Shown one piece after another: positions 1 to 7,479 of a DNA stretch of 11,124 bases. The DNA is taken from NCBI GenBank assembly GCA_027341705.1, contig DAIELO010000019.1, positions 1-11,124 of the forward strand, written 5' to 3'. The stretch's first letter is position 1; every line of letters starts with the position of its first letter. The translations under genes were made by a program, and so were the position numbers. Below the pieces are notes generated by a model. The model searched no databases. It worked only from the letters and a program-made list of their open reading frames with translations, and was not told the DNA's origin. Source of the stretch: Caryophanales bacterium (GTDB taxonomy: Bacteria; Bacillota; Bacilli; Alicyclobacillales; SLC66).

Positions 1-162
1 TTCCGATCTGTTACAATAAAATTTGGCAAACCATTTTATGTACCTCAGGAATCATTATCTGAACCGGGTAAGCGTGTAGGTACGGATAATGCAGTCAACA
101 TAATATGGACGAAAATGCGTGAACTGATGGAGGAGAGCCAAACTGGTTCAGCAGGTCATTGA
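1..162 (+). CDS. plsC: 1-acyl-sn-glycerol-3-phosphate acyltransferase (PlsC), C-terminal part
   Basis: The window opens inside this gene: 53 codons in frame 1 run to a TGA at 160-162. The visible part contains VTIKFGKPFYVP, which matches the late beta-strand region of PlsC-type lysophosphatidate acyltransferases (typically G.P followed by a short charged helical tail). The catalytic HX4D and the other acyltransferase blocks lie upstream of the window and cannot be checked. PlsC adds the second acyl chain to make phosphatidate at the membrane. The position just before rpsA fits the cmk-plsC-rpsA order common in Bacillota, and plsY and gpsA of the same pathway lie downstream. The last 20 bases overlap the next gene. 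The family call is an inference from a short fragment plus context. Confidence 0.7.
   Translation, partial: FRSVTIKFGKPFYVPQESLSEPGKRVGTDNAVNIIWTKMRELMEESQTGSAGH
129..135 (+). promoter_or_regulatory. Ribosome binding site for the small membrane-protein gene
   Basis: GGAGGAG lies inside the end of plsC, seven bases before a CTG codon at 143. It is the only good Shine-Dalgarno sequence that could serve the following frame. The first in-frame ATG (188) has only AT-rich sequence in front of it. The site therefore favours translation beginning at CTG 143. Confidence 0.5.
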
Positions 163-487
163 GATCGTAATTGTTGTATTTTTCATTATGGCTGGAGTCT
201 GGCTGTTTGGAAGTCGTATCAGAAACATGCGTTTTGCCAAGGATAATGAGGCAGGGGCAAAATTTGTAAACCAATTCCGATGGGGTGCATTAGCAGTAGT
301 CATTCCCGCATTTCTAATTGGAACATTATATCGGTTACATGTTTTGTCGGAAATAGTGGCAATCCCATTATACATACCTGTTGTTTTATGGTTTTTTTGG
401 AGCTTGCGATGGCTCCAGCCATATTTGCATGAGGCTAAGGAGGAGACTGAGCATGACAGAAGCAAATTTTCAAAACGAGATGAATGA
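143..487 (+). CDS. Small three-helix membrane protein between plsC and rpsA, probable CTG start
   Basis: I do not recognise a named family. From CTG 143 the frame encodes 114 residues. It has a hydrophobic N-terminal segment (about residues 4-22), a basic linker (SRIRNMRF), a second hydrophobic segment (about 47-63), a third (about 69-87), and a charged hydrophilic tail rich in Lys, Glu and Arg. This predicts an integral membrane protein with three short helices. No ATG, GTG or TTG occurs in frame between the upstream TGA (125-127) and ATG 188. Starting at ATG 188 would remove most of the first helix and leave no ribosome binding site. CTG 143 has GGAGGAG seven bases upstream. The gene overlaps plsC by 20 bases and rpsA by 35 bases, which suggests translational coupling in one operon. 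A sequencing error hiding a normal start is possible. Function is unknown. Confidence 0.6.
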   Translation: MVQQVIEIVIVVFFIMAGVWLFGSRIRNMRFAKDNEAGAKFVNQFRWGALAVVIPAFLIGTLYRLHVLSEIVAIPLYIPVVLWFFWSLRWLQPYLHEAKEETEHDRSKFSKRDE

Positions 488-1616
488 TTTAAATGTAAGC
501 ACAGGCGATGTGGTGGTAGGGAGCGTTACTAAAATTGAACACGATAAAATATGGATTACCTTTGGTGGAAAGACCGAAGGCGAGATTCGTATTAGCGAAT
601 GGTCAGATATCAAGTTATCTAACGTTGAAGGCGCTGTGGCAATAGGGGAAACCATACGAGCAGTGGTTCTTGCTGTGGGGGATGAAGTCAGTCCGCCATT
701 ATTGTCTCGAAAAAAAGCCGTTGACGATAGTGTGTTTACCAAGTTACTGGATATGATGGAACATGAAGAAGTGTTTAGTGTGCCGATACTAATGACCGTT
801 AAGGGCGGACTTGTCGCGGATATTGAAGGATTGCGCGCCTTTTTGCCCGCATCACTGCTAGACGTTAAGTTCGTTGAGGATTTGGCATCATTTGCGGGGC
901 AAACCATTGATGTGGTAGTCTCAGAACTCGATGTGGAGCATCGTCGCGTTATTTTATCGCGTAAAAAAGTAATTGAAATGTTGGATCAGGAACAACGCAA
1001 GGAACGTTTAGATGAATTCCATGCAGGTGATCAAGTGGATGGAAGAGTGGCTAGACTTACTTCATTTGGCGCGTTTGTGGATATCGGTGGTGTGGATGGA
1101 CTGCTTCATGTGTCAGAGATGTCTTGGGGAAGAGTCAATCGCCCGGATGAAGTGGTACATGTGGGGGATAATGTGCGCGTGAAAATTTTGCAAGTATCCC
1201 CTGAAGAAGGGAAAATTTCATTAAGCCTAAAAACAAATGAGACGGATCCTTGGCATTTGGTTGATAAGAAATTTCATGTCGGTGATATTGTTAGCGGGGT
1301 AGTGAAACGATTGTCTTCATTTGGTGCTTTTGTAGAGATTAGTGATGGCATAGAAGGTCTGGTACACGTTTCGCAAATTGCAGGCCACCGAGTGGCACAC
1401 CCGTCTGACGTGTTGAAACCAGGTGATGAGGTACAGGTGAAAATTTTGGATATCAAACCTGAGGAAGGGCGGATTTCTCTTTCTATCCGCGATGCACAAA
1501 AGTTGGTTGAAAAGAAAGTGGTTAATAACTGGGAGAAAAAACAAGACACTGAATCCCATGGAGCCACGCTTGGTGAGTTGGTAGGGGACGTCTTGCGCGA
1601 AAGATTTAAAATGTGA
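453..1616 (+). CDS. rpsA: S1-domain RNA-binding protein, Firmicutes 30S ribosomal protein S1 homolog
   Basis: The protein has 387 residues and four S1 (OB-fold) RNA-binding domains, at about residues 15-88, 104-172, 189-260 and 274-346. Domains 3 and 4 carry the canonical SFGAFV(D/E)I, GLLHVSE or GLVHVSQ, and ISLS motifs. Domains 1 and 2 are more divergent and end in LSRKK. Four domains and this length match the short Bacillota RpsA/YpfD type (E. coli S1 has six). The start is ATG 453 because AAGGAGGAG (437-445) lies seven bases upstream. An earlier in-frame ATG at 381 would add 24 residues with no S1 similarity and lacks a binding site. The protein binds RNA and associates with 30S ribosomes, but in Firmicutes it is not a tightly bound, essential subunit as in Proteobacteria. 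The C-terminal 35 or so residues form a charged tail. The gene overlaps the preceding one by 35 bases. Confidence 0.93.
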   Translation: MTEANFQNEMNDLNVSTGDVVVGSVTKIEHDKIWITFGGKTEGEIRISEWSDIKLSNVEGAVAIGETIRAVVLAVGDEVSPPLLSRKKAVDDSVFTKLLDMMEHEEVFSVPILMTVKGGLVADIEGLRAFLPASLLDVKFVEDLASFAGQTIDVVVSELDVEHRRVILSRKKVIEMLDQEQRKERLDEFHAGDQVDGRVARLTSFGAFVDIGGVDGLLHVSEMSWGRVNRPDEVVHVGDNVRVKILQVSPEEGKISLSLKTNETDPWHLVDKKFHVGDIVSGVVKRLSSFGAFVEISDGIEGLVHVSQIAGHRVAHPSDVLKPGDEVQVKILDIKPEEGRISLSIRDAQKLVEKKVVNNWEKKQDTESHGATLGELVGDVLRERFKM

Positions 1617-1646
1617 TTGACGGTTTTGTGACTGATTTGTCATAAT
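1617..1646 (+). promoter_or_regulatory. Candidate sigma-A promoter for the DUF512-der block
   Basis: A -35-like TTGACG (1617-1622) and a -10-like CATAAT (1641-1646) are separated by 18 bases, each matching consensus at five of six positions. The -35 begins directly after the rpsA stop codon. The predicted transcription start is near 1653, giving a leader of about 20 bases containing GGGGAGGTG. No rpsA terminator is visible, so read-through from upstream is also possible. Confidence 0.45.
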
Positions 1647-1671
1647 ATCGACGGATGGGGAGGTGTGGGTC

Positions 1672-3036
1672 GTGCCAATCATCAAAGCAGTTCATTCGGG
1701 ATCATTAGCAGAAGAGCTGGAATTAGAGCCCGGAGATGAAGTGCTGACGCTAAATGGCCAACCGATTCTCGATATTGTGGATTTACAGTTTGCTTTAGCC
1801 GGTGAAGAATTGGAACTTTTAGTGCGCAAGGTCAATGGCGACGAATGGGCGATAGAGGTGGATAAAGAATATGATGAATCGTTGGGTGTTGATTTTGAAC
1901 ATCCAACGATTGATCGGATTCATCTGTGTCACAATAAGTGTGTGTTTTGTTTTGTTGACCAGATACCAAAAAACATGCGTAAAACGTTAAATATGCGCGA
2001 TGATGATTACCGTCTCTCCTTTCTTCATGGCAATTTTGTGACACTGACTAATGTTACAGAAGAAGAATTAGAGCGCATTTCGGCATTGAAAATGTCACCT
2101 CTCAATATCAGTGTACATACGACGAATCCTGAGTTGCGGGTAAAAATGATTGGGAATCGTCGTGCAGGTGAAATTTTAGAACAAATACGTTTTTTAGCGG
2201 ATCGTGGCATCGAGATGAATACGCAGATCGTATTATGCCCGGGCTGGAATGACGGCGTTGAATTGGATCGAACCATCGAAGAACTGGCCGCATTTTATCC
2301 TGCTGTGCGTACGTTGTCTGTCGTTCCCGTCGGGCTTACGCAACATCGTGTAGGGCTAGTCGAATTGCGACCCTGTACGAGTGATGAGGCTGTGCAAATG
2401 ACGGAACAATTGCTGAAATGGCAAGATCGTCTGCGTGGTACCCTTGGAGTTAACTTTGTTCACGCTGCAGATGAATTTTATGTGATCGGAAAGCGAACAG
2501 TGCCCGCTGCAAAGTATTATGATGAATTTGCGCAAATCGAAAATGGCGTGGGTATGATCCGTGCTTTTTTAGATGAATTTGAACGTTTGCAAGCAGATAT
2601 TCCGGACAAGGTGAAGCAAGCGAGACGCGTGGCGTTGGTAACTGGGACATCTGCGCAACAGGTGATGCGTGAGACGGCCAATCGGCTTAATCAGGTAGAA
2701 GGGTTACATGTGGATGTCTATCCTGTTACCAATGAGTTTTACGGAAATCAAGTTACTGTCACGGGGTTGGTGTGTGGACGCGACATTATTGCGCAGCTAG
2801 CCAATCGAATCGATGCGCAAGAATTAATTTTGCCAGATGTAATGTTGAAGGAAGACAGTGATGTATTTTTAGATGATTACACGTTGGGGCAAGTGGAGGA
2901 TGAACTTGGAATTCACGTGCATATTGTTCCCACCACAGCTAGTGGACTGATAGATGGTGCGTTGGGACACAACAAACCAAAGTTTCATCGAAAGCGATAT
3001 GAGTCCACATTAGATAAATCTTCTTTGTTGATGTAG
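1672..3036 (+). CDS. DUF512 protein with PDZ-like domain and radical-SAM-like iron-sulfur motif
   Basis: The 454-residue protein has three parts. Residues 1 to about 65 form a PDZ-like domain (HSGSLAEELELEPGDEVLTLNGQ). Next comes a radical-SAM-like section with Cys86, Cys90 and Cys93 in the classical CX3CX2C spacing, then VDQIPK and DDDYRLSFLHGNFVTLTN. The C-terminal half carries the DUF512 region, including LVTGTSA. These features identify the family found next to der in many Bacillota and in cyanobacteria, annotated as a putative FeS oxidoreductase; the substrate is unknown. The start is GTG 1672: GGGGAGGTG (1657-1665) is six bases upstream, whereas an alternative GTG at 1663 lies inside that binding site and is therefore unlikely. 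The gene ends 15 bases before der. Cytosolic: no signal peptide or membrane segment is visible. Confidence 0.88.
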   Translation: MPIIKAVHSGSLAEELELEPGDEVLTLNGQPILDIVDLQFALAGEELELLVRKVNGDEWAIEVDKEYDESLGVDFEHPTIDRIHLCHNKCVFCFVDQIPKNMRKTLNMRDDDYRLSFLHGNFVTLTNVTEEELERISALKMSPLNISVHTTNPELRVKMIGNRRAGEILEQIRFLADRGIEMNTQIVLCPGWNDGVELDRTIEELAAFYPAVRTLSVVPVGLTQHRVGLVELRPCTSDEAVQMTEQLLKWQDRLRGTLGVNFVHAADEFYVIGKRTVPAAKYYDEFAQIENGVGMIRAFLDEFERLQADIPDKVKQARRVALVTGTSAQQVMRETANRLNQVEGLHVDVYPVTNEFYGNQVTVTGLVCGRDIIAQLANRIDAQELILPDVMLKEDSDVFLDDYTLGQVEDELGIHVHIVPTTASGLIDGALGHNKPKFHRKRYESTLDKSSLLM

Positions 3037-3051
3037 TGAGGAGTGGTTTTC

Positions 3052-4365
3052 TTGTCAATTCCAATTATGGCCATCGTTGGCCGACCGAATGTTGGTAAAT
3101 CTACTTTGTTTAATCGAATCATTGGCTCGCGATTAGCTATTGTCCAAGATCGTCCGGGCATTACTAGAGATCGCATTTATGCCCCGGCAGAATGGCTGTC
3201 TAAACCATTTCGAGTAGTGGATACGGGTGGTCTAGAAGTCGGAGAAGTAGACGAAATTACGAAACGTATTCGCGCGCAAGTGGAACTGGCTGTGGATGAA
3301 GCACAGGTCATTGTATTTGTTGTTGACGGATTAGCTGGATTAACACCTGCTGACGAAGAAATTGCCCAGTTGTTAAGAGTATCACAGAAACCTGTGGTTG
3401 TAGCCGTAAATAAATTGGATAATCCTAAACGAATATCGGATGTTTATGATTTTTTTTCGCTAGGCTTTTCTGAGACGATGGCGATTTCTGCCGAGCATGC
3501 CACTGGTATTGGTGACTTGTTGGATGAAGTTTTTAAGCGTTTCCCGGAAAACGACGAAGAAATCGATGATGATGACACGATTAAAATGGCGGTGATCGGA
3601 AGGCCAAATGTGGGGAAATCATCCCTTGTCAACGCGCTTTTGGGAGAAGATCGGGTATTAGTAAGTGATGTAGCAGGTACTACTAGGGATGCGATTGATA
3701 CTGCGGTTGAATTAGATGGTCAAAGCTATTTAATTATGGATACAGCCGGGATGCGCAAGCGTGGCAAAGTATATGAAGCGACAGAAAAGTATAGTGTGTT
3801 GCGTGCGCTTAGGGCGATTGATCGCTGTGATGTGGCCGTTTTGGTGATAGACGGTAAAGACGGAATCATCGAACAGGATAAGCACATTGCAGGGTATGCA
3901 TTGGAAGCTGGTAAAGCAATTGTGGTGGTGGTTAATAAGTGGGATATTGTTGAGAAAGATGAAAAGACAGCGCAGGAATTCGAGAAAAACTTTCGCTCTC
4001 ACTTTCCATTTTTGTCGTGGGCTCCCATTCTCTTTGTGTCAGCGAAAACGGGGCGACGGGTGGTTCCCATTCTTGAGACCGTGACGATTGCCGCACAAAA
4101 TCACGCACATCGAATTTCCACTTCAACGGTCAACGCGCTCATACAAGATGCTGTTGCGATTACGCCACCACCTACTGATAAAGGAAAAAGACTCAAAATT
4201 TTGTATGCGACGCAAGTGAGTGTGAAGCCACCTACGTTTGCTGTTTTTGTAAATCGCGCAGAGATGATGCATTTTTCCTATGAACGATACCTTGAAAACA
4301 AGCTGCGTGAAGCTTTTGGTTTTATAGGAACACCGATGCGGCTTATCATCCGGCAACGAGAATAA
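3052..4365 (+). CDS. der: Ribosome-assembly GTPase Der (EngA)
   Basis: Der is a double-GTPase that acts in late assembly of the 50S ribosomal subunit. From TTG 3052 the protein has 437 residues, normal for the family. GTPase domain 1 shows GRPNVGKST (about 10-18), DTGG (57-60) and NKLD (120-123). An acidic linker ([10 protein letters not shown], about 166-175) follows. GTPase domain 2 shows GRPNVGKSS (183-191), DTAG (230-233) and NKWD (295-298). The last 85 or so residues form the KH-like domain, with [14 protein letters not shown] and [19 protein letters not shown]. All G motifs are intact. TTG 3052 is preferred because TGAGGAG (3037-3043) is eight bases upstream. GTG 3043 would overlap that site and ATG 3067 is too far away. 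It is tightly packed between the DUF512 gene and plsY, as expected for a shared transcript. Confidence 0.96.
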   Translation: MSIPIMAIVGRPNVGKSTLFNRIIGSRLAIVQDRPGITRDRIYAPAEWLSKPFRVVDTGGLEVGEVDEITKRIRAQVELAVDEAQVIVFVVDGLAGLTPADEEIAQLLRVSQKPVVVAVNKLDNPKRISDVYDFFSLGFSETMAISAEHATGIGDLLDEVFKRFPENDEEIDDDDTIKMAVIGRPNVGKSSLVNALLGEDRVLVSDVAGTTRDAIDTAVELDGQSYLIMDTAGMRKRGKVYEATEKYSVLRALRAIDRCDVAVLVIDGKDGIIEQDKHIAGYALEAGKAIVVVVNKWDIVEKDEKTAQEFEKNFRSHFPFLSWAPILFVSAKTGRRVVPILETVTIAAQNHAHRISTSTVNALIQDAVAITPPPTDKGKRLKILYATQVSVKPPTFAVFVNRAEMMHFSYERYLENKLREAFGFIGTPMRLIIRQRE

Positions 4366-4380
4366 ATAGGAGGGATTGAA

Positions 4381-4968
4381 TTGGGGATTATCAGCATAAT
4401 TCTTGCTTATTTATTAGGCTCTATCAGCACAAGTTACCTAGTGGGCAAGGCAGTGCGCGGGGTCGATATTCGCGATTATGGCAGTGGCAATGCTGGAGCC
4501 ACGAATACGTTGCGAGTGCTTGGTTGGAAAATGGCACTGGTAGTGCTGGCGGGTGACATCATTAAAGGAGTACTGGCCATTGCCTTTGCAAGCATGGTAA
4601 CTAGTAACAGTCATATTTACATGGCTTTTGCTGGCTTGTTTGCTATTCTCGGACATAATTGGCCTGTGTTTTTTCAATTTCGAGGTGGGAAAGGGGTGGC
4701 AACGACTATTGGCGTGCTGGCAGTATTAAGTTTCACGCCTGCTATCTACGCAGGACTGTTAGCAATTGTCATTATCTTAGTAACAAGGTACGTATCATTA
4801 GGGTCGTTAGTTTTTATTACTTTTACGTTCGTATTTCAATTTTTTATGCATACGACCGCTTTCTATATCTGGATTACGCTAGTTATTGGTGTGCTGGTGT
4901 ATTGGCGGCATCGTGAAAATATCGCTCGATTGATTCATGGTAAGGAAAGTCGTATATTTTCTCGGTAG
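4381..4968 (+). CDS. plsY: Glycerol-3-phosphate acyltransferase PlsY
   Basis: PlsY transfers an acyl group from acyl-phosphate to the sn-1 position of glycerol-3-phosphate, the first committed step of phospholipid synthesis in most Gram-positives. The 195-residue protein is strongly hydrophobic with several predicted membrane helices. It keeps the three signature loops: GSGNAGATN (34-42), GHNWP through RGGKGVAT (91-108), and HRENIARL (177-184). The start is TTG 4381 with AGGAGGG (4368-4374) six bases upstream; the sequence then begins GIISIILAYLLGSIS, typical of the family N terminus. It lies 15 bases after der and 22 bases before gpsA, which supplies its glycerol-3-phosphate substrate, while the plsC product uses its lysophosphatidate. 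The acyl-phosphate supplier PlsX is not in the window. Confidence 0.95.
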   Translation: MGIISIILAYLLGSISTSYLVGKAVRGVDIRDYGSGNAGATNTLRVLGWKMALVVLAGDIIKGVLAIAFASMVTSNSHIYMAFAGLFAILGHNWPVFFQFRGGKGVATTIGVLAVLSFTPAIYAGLLAIVIILVTRYVSLGSLVFITFTFVFQFFMHTTAFYIWITLVIGVLVYWRHRENIARLIHGKESRIFSR

Positions 4969-4990
4969 TCAAATGGGGTGAGAGGGTGGG

Positions 4991-6046
4991 ATGAAATTGC
5001 CAGAACAATGGTCTATTGTTGTCGTGGGAGCTGGCAGTTTTGGCTCAGCACTTGCTTCCCTTTTGGCGGAAAATGATCATCATGTCACGTTGGTGGCTAG
5101 GAATCAAAATGTGGTAGAAGAGATTAACAACAATCAGCAGAATTCTCGTTATTTGCCTGGTGTCCAACTTAGTGACAAGTTGCGAGCCGTGCAAGATACA
5201 AAGGTGGTTAACGAGGCGGATTTGGTGTTACTGACTGTTCCCTCTCATGCGATGCGTAGTACATGCAAAAGTATAAAAGATCACTTGCCTAGTGATGTTT
5301 ACGTAGTTCATGCGACGAAAGGGTTAGAGGTAAATACATTAAAACGAATGTCAGAAGTGATACATGATGAATTACCTCACGTATCGATTAATCACTTGGC
5401 AGTTTTGTCTGGGCCTAGTCATGCCGAAGAGGTTTCTAGAGGATTGCCTACCACGATTGTGGCAGCAAGCATTTCACAAACTACTGCTGAATTAGTGCAG
5501 GATTTATTTATGGGTCGCAACTTGCGAGTATATACTAATCCAGATATTACGGGGGTAGAACTAGGCGGCTCATTGAAGAATATCATTGCACTTGGATGTG
5601 GGATTTCAGATGGGTTACAGTTTGGGGATAATGCCAAAGCAGCACTGCTTACGCGAGGTTTGGTGGAAATTACGCGTTTAGGGTTGAGCATGGGAGCCTC
5701 TTTCAGTACATTTTCTGGACTTACTGGGATTGGTGATTTAATCGTTACTGGGACTAGCAAACACAGTAGAAATTGGCAAGCGGGGTACTTGCTTGGGCAA
5801 GGATTTTCCGTAGAAGCTGCGATTGCGAAAGTGGGTATGGTGGTAGAAGGGATCAAAACGACACAGGCCGCTGTTCGCCTAGCAGAGCAGTATGCTGTTC
5901 AAATGCCGATTGCAAGTACTATTTATCAAATATTGTTTGAAGGTCAAAACCCCAAATTAGCTGTTGAAGAATTAATGGGGCGTTCTCGGCGGCACGAAGT
6001 TGAGGAATTTATTCAAGAATCTACATTAAACTGGCAAAATCTATAA
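4991..6046 (+). CDS. gpsA: NAD(P)-dependent glycerol-3-phosphate dehydrogenase
   Basis: GpsA reduces dihydroxyacetone phosphate to sn-glycerol-3-phosphate for phospholipid synthesis. The 351-residue protein has an N-terminal Rossmann fold with GAGSFG (13-18); many homologs have Trp where Phe17 stands. It also has the conserved [10 protein letters not shown] block, [15 protein letters not shown] with the catalytic-type Lys196, and GDNAKAAL. C-terminal substrate-binding motifs follow, [18 protein letters not shown] and [10 protein letters not shown]. No frame damage is seen. ATG 4991 follows a purine-rich GGGGTGAGAGGGTGGG tract that gives a usable but untidy ribosome binding site. It directly follows plsY, so the substrate producer and user are neighbours. 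A downstream terminator is absent; gcvH begins 23 bases after the stop. Confidence 0.96.
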   Translation: MKLPEQWSIVVVGAGSFGSALASLLAENDHHVTLVARNQNVVEEINNNQQNSRYLPGVQLSDKLRAVQDTKVVNEADLVLLTVPSHAMRSTCKSIKDHLPSDVYVVHATKGLEVNTLKRMSEVIHDELPHVSINHLAVLSGPSHAEEVSRGLPTTIVAASISQTTAELVQDLFMGRNLRVYTNPDITGVELGGSLKNIIALGCGISDGLQFGDNAKAALLTRGLVEITRLGLSMGASFSTFSGLTGIGDLIVTGTSKHSRNWQAGYLLGQGFSVEAAIAKVGMVVEGIKTTQAAVRLAEQYAVQMPIASTIYQILFEGQNPKLAVEELMGRSRRHEVEEFIQESTLNWQNL

Positions 6047-6069
6047 ATAATTTGAGAGGGGTTTTATCA

Positions 6070-6453
6070 ATGAGCCAAGTACAAGCGAACCTTAAATATA
6101 CGAAAGAGCATGAGTGGGTGCGTATAGAAGGGAATCGTGCACATATTGGCATTACGGATTTTGCTCAGCATGAATTAGGCGATATTGTCTTTGTTGAAAT
6201 ACCGGAAGCAGGGGCAAGTTTGGTATCGGGTGAAACTTTTGGCACGGTAGAATCTGTGAAGACGGTGTCTGATCTCTATGCTCCTTTAGGTGGTAAGGTG
6301 GTAGAAGTGAATCAAGCGTTGATTGATCATCCAGAATTGGTTAACTCAGCGCCTTATACGGAAGGTTGGATGGTAGTCGTCGAAATGTCCTCGCCAGATG
6401 AAGCGAATAATTTGCTTGATGCTGAGAAATATTTGGAGTACCTCGGAGAATAG
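6070..6453 (+). CDS. gcvH: Glycine cleavage system H protein
   Basis: GcvH is the small lipoyl carrier that shuttles the aminomethyl group among the P, T and L proteins. In Firmicutes it is also the obligatory intermediate for lipoylating other enzymes. The 127-residue protein has the normal length and motifs: YTKEHEWV near the N terminus, [17 protein letters not shown], and [21 protein letters not shown], with the lipoylated residue at Lys64. It ends in a helical [11 protein letters not shown] segment. ATG 6070 is chosen because GAGAGGGG (6054-6061) is eight bases upstream. A TTG at 6052 in the same frame has no such site and would add six unrelated residues. No P, T or L protein genes are present, so the context points to lipoyl metabolism as much as to glycine cleavage. 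Confidence 0.96.
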   Translation: MSQVQANLKYTKEHEWVRIEGNRAHIGITDFAQHELGDIVFVEIPEAGASLVSGETFGTVESVKTVSDLYAPLGGKVVEVNQALIDHPELVNSAPYTEGWMVVVEMSSPDEANNLLDAEKYLEYLGE

Positions 6454-6461
6454 TCAAACCC

Positions 6462-7304
6462 ATGCTAAATCATGCGCAGAAATTTCGATTGCTTGATACG
6501 GGACGATTACCAGGCGCAATGAATATGGCACTTGATGAATCGATTTTGGTACATGTAGCTCAAAATAAATCACTACCCACCATTCGGTTTTATGCTTGGG
6601 AACGTCCAACATTATCACTAGGGTATTTTCAACGGATTGTACGTGATGTTGACGAGGCAAGCGTGCAGGCTAAAGGGTTTGATTTAGTTCGGCGAATGAC
6701 AGGTGGACGAGCAGTTCTCCATGATCGGGAACTTACCTATAGTGTAATTATTCCTGGTGATCACGAATGGGCTAAGGCTTCGGTGGTGGAATCGTATCAT
6801 TATCTTTCGTATGCACTTCGTGATGGATTTCGAAACCTTGGAGTTCAAGCGGAAGTAGTCTCGTTGGCAGACGATCCTGAGCGTGAAAAATATCCTGTGA
6901 CAGGGTCAGCGGCGTGTTTTGACTCTCCCTCGTGGTATGAACTGGTGGTTGAAGGCAAAAAAATCGCTGGGAGTGCTCAGGTGAGGGCGCATAATGGCTT
7001 ACTGCAGCATGGTTCCCTACTTCTGGATATGGATGTTGATGATTTGTTTGCTTTACTCAACTTTAAGTCAGAGGAGCATATGCGTAAATCCAGAGAAGAA
7101 TTTTTGTTGCGTGCAGTGAGCGTAAAGCAATTAACTGGGCAACATGTTACTTGGGATGAGGCGACGACCGCGTTTGCCAAAGGATTTGAAAGTGGATTGG
7201 GCGTTGAACTGGTTCCACAAGTAGTGTCTGATCAGGAGTGGACTCTTGCTGAGCAATTAGTGATCGAAAAATACAGCACAGCGAATTGGACGAATAGACG
7301 GTAA
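6462..7304 (+). CDS. lipM: Octanoyltransferase LipM (biotin/lipoate ligase fold)
   Basis: LipM transfers octanoate from octanoyl-ACP to the lipoyl lysine of GcvH, the start of lipoate synthesis in Bacillus-type bacteria. The 280-residue protein begins RLLDTGRLPGAMNMALDE and has TIRFYAWERPTLSLGYFQ, RRMTGGRAVLHDRELTYS, ACFDSPSWYELVVEGKKIAGSA and QHGSLLLD. Cys152 in the ACFDSPSWYE block corresponds to the acyl-accepting cysteine of LipM. That cysteine, the roughly 280-residue length and the lack of a C-terminal ligase domain separate it from LplA/LplJ lipoate ligases. LipL amidotransferases are the main alternative but normally carry a different context around the cysteine. The start ATG 6462 lies eight bases after gcvH; only a weak GGAG (6445-6448) precedes it, so translation may be coupled to gcvH. 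A terminator follows. Confidence 0.88.
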   Translation: MLNHAQKFRLLDTGRLPGAMNMALDESILVHVAQNKSLPTIRFYAWERPTLSLGYFQRIVRDVDEASVQAKGFDLVRRMTGGRAVLHDRELTYSVIIPGDHEWAKASVVESYHYLSYALRDGFRNLGVQAEVVSLADDPEREKYPVTGSAACFDSPSWYELVVEGKKIAGSAQVRAHNGLLQHGSLLLDMDVDDLFALLNFKSEEHMRKSREEFLLRAVSVKQLTGQHVTWDEATTAFAKGFESGLGVELVPQVVSDQEWTLAEQLVIEKYSTANWTNRR

Positions 7305-7344
7305 TTTCTAATGGCTGGTATTTGCGGTTAGTTTGGTGATATGG

Positions 7345-7388
7345 CTCTCTACTATGGCATAGTTTTTGCGTAGAGGAGAGTTTTTTTT
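7345..7388 (+). terminator. Intrinsic terminator after lipM
   Basis: CTCTCTAC (7345-7352) pairs with GTAGAG plus AG (7370-7378, one bulged G at 7376), and the stem is followed by eight T residues at 7381-7388. The 17-base loop can form a small inner hairpin (CTAT/ATAG). The site lies about 40 bases after the lipM stop and before the spoIVA promoter, so it probably ends the vegetative operon. Confidence 0.72.
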
Positions 7389-7411
7389 ATTCACAGAGAA
7401 TGATGAAAACA

Positions 7412-7441
7412 GTCATATTAGCTACAAATCATCATACAAAT
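7412..7441 (+). promoter_or_regulatory. Sigma-E promoter of spoIVA
   Basis: GTCATATT (7412-7419) is a close match to the sigma-E -35 element and CATACAAAT (7433-7441) to its CATACA-type -10 element, with 13 bases between. Sigma-E is the early mother-cell sigma factor and is known to transcribe spoIVA in B. subtilis. The predicted start is about 7447-7449, leaving a leader of roughly 100 bases before GTG 7546. Confidence 0.82.
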
Positions 7442-7447
7442 GATAAT

Positions 7448-7479
7448 GTCCCAGCGGGGACGATCACACAGCAGGTGTG
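7448..7479 (+). other. Two hairpins at the 5' end of the predicted spoIVA mRNA leader
   Basis: GTCCC (7448-7452) can pair with GGGAC (7457-7461) around a four-base AGCG loop. CACAC (7465-7469) can pair with GTGTG (7475-7479) around AGCAG. The first stem begins almost exactly at the transcription start expected from the sigma-E -10 element. A stem at the very 5' end could protect the mRNA from 5'-end-dependent decay; this role is inference. The rest of the leader (7480-7531) shows no clear element. Confidence 0.4.

Noticed and set aside
381..452. N-terminal extension of rpsA to ATG 381
   Set aside because: The extra 24 residues show no S1 similarity and there is no ribosome binding site, while ATG 453 has AAGGAGGAG at ideal spacing.
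5419..5856. Long reverse-strand open frame within gpsA (and similar ones in rpsA, spoIVA and the synthetase)
   Set aside because: These are shadows of strongly conserved forward genes. They have no binding sites and no recognisable protein features.
6019..6047. TATAAA before gcvH as a -10 element
   Set aside because: No -35-like hexamer occurs 16-18 bases upstream; it is AT-rich sequence at the end of gpsA.
7428..7444. ATCAT/ATGAT inverted repeat around the spoIVA -10 as an operator
   Set aside because: The five-base arms are AT-rich and overlap the sigma-E -10 element; chance similarity is the simpler explanation.
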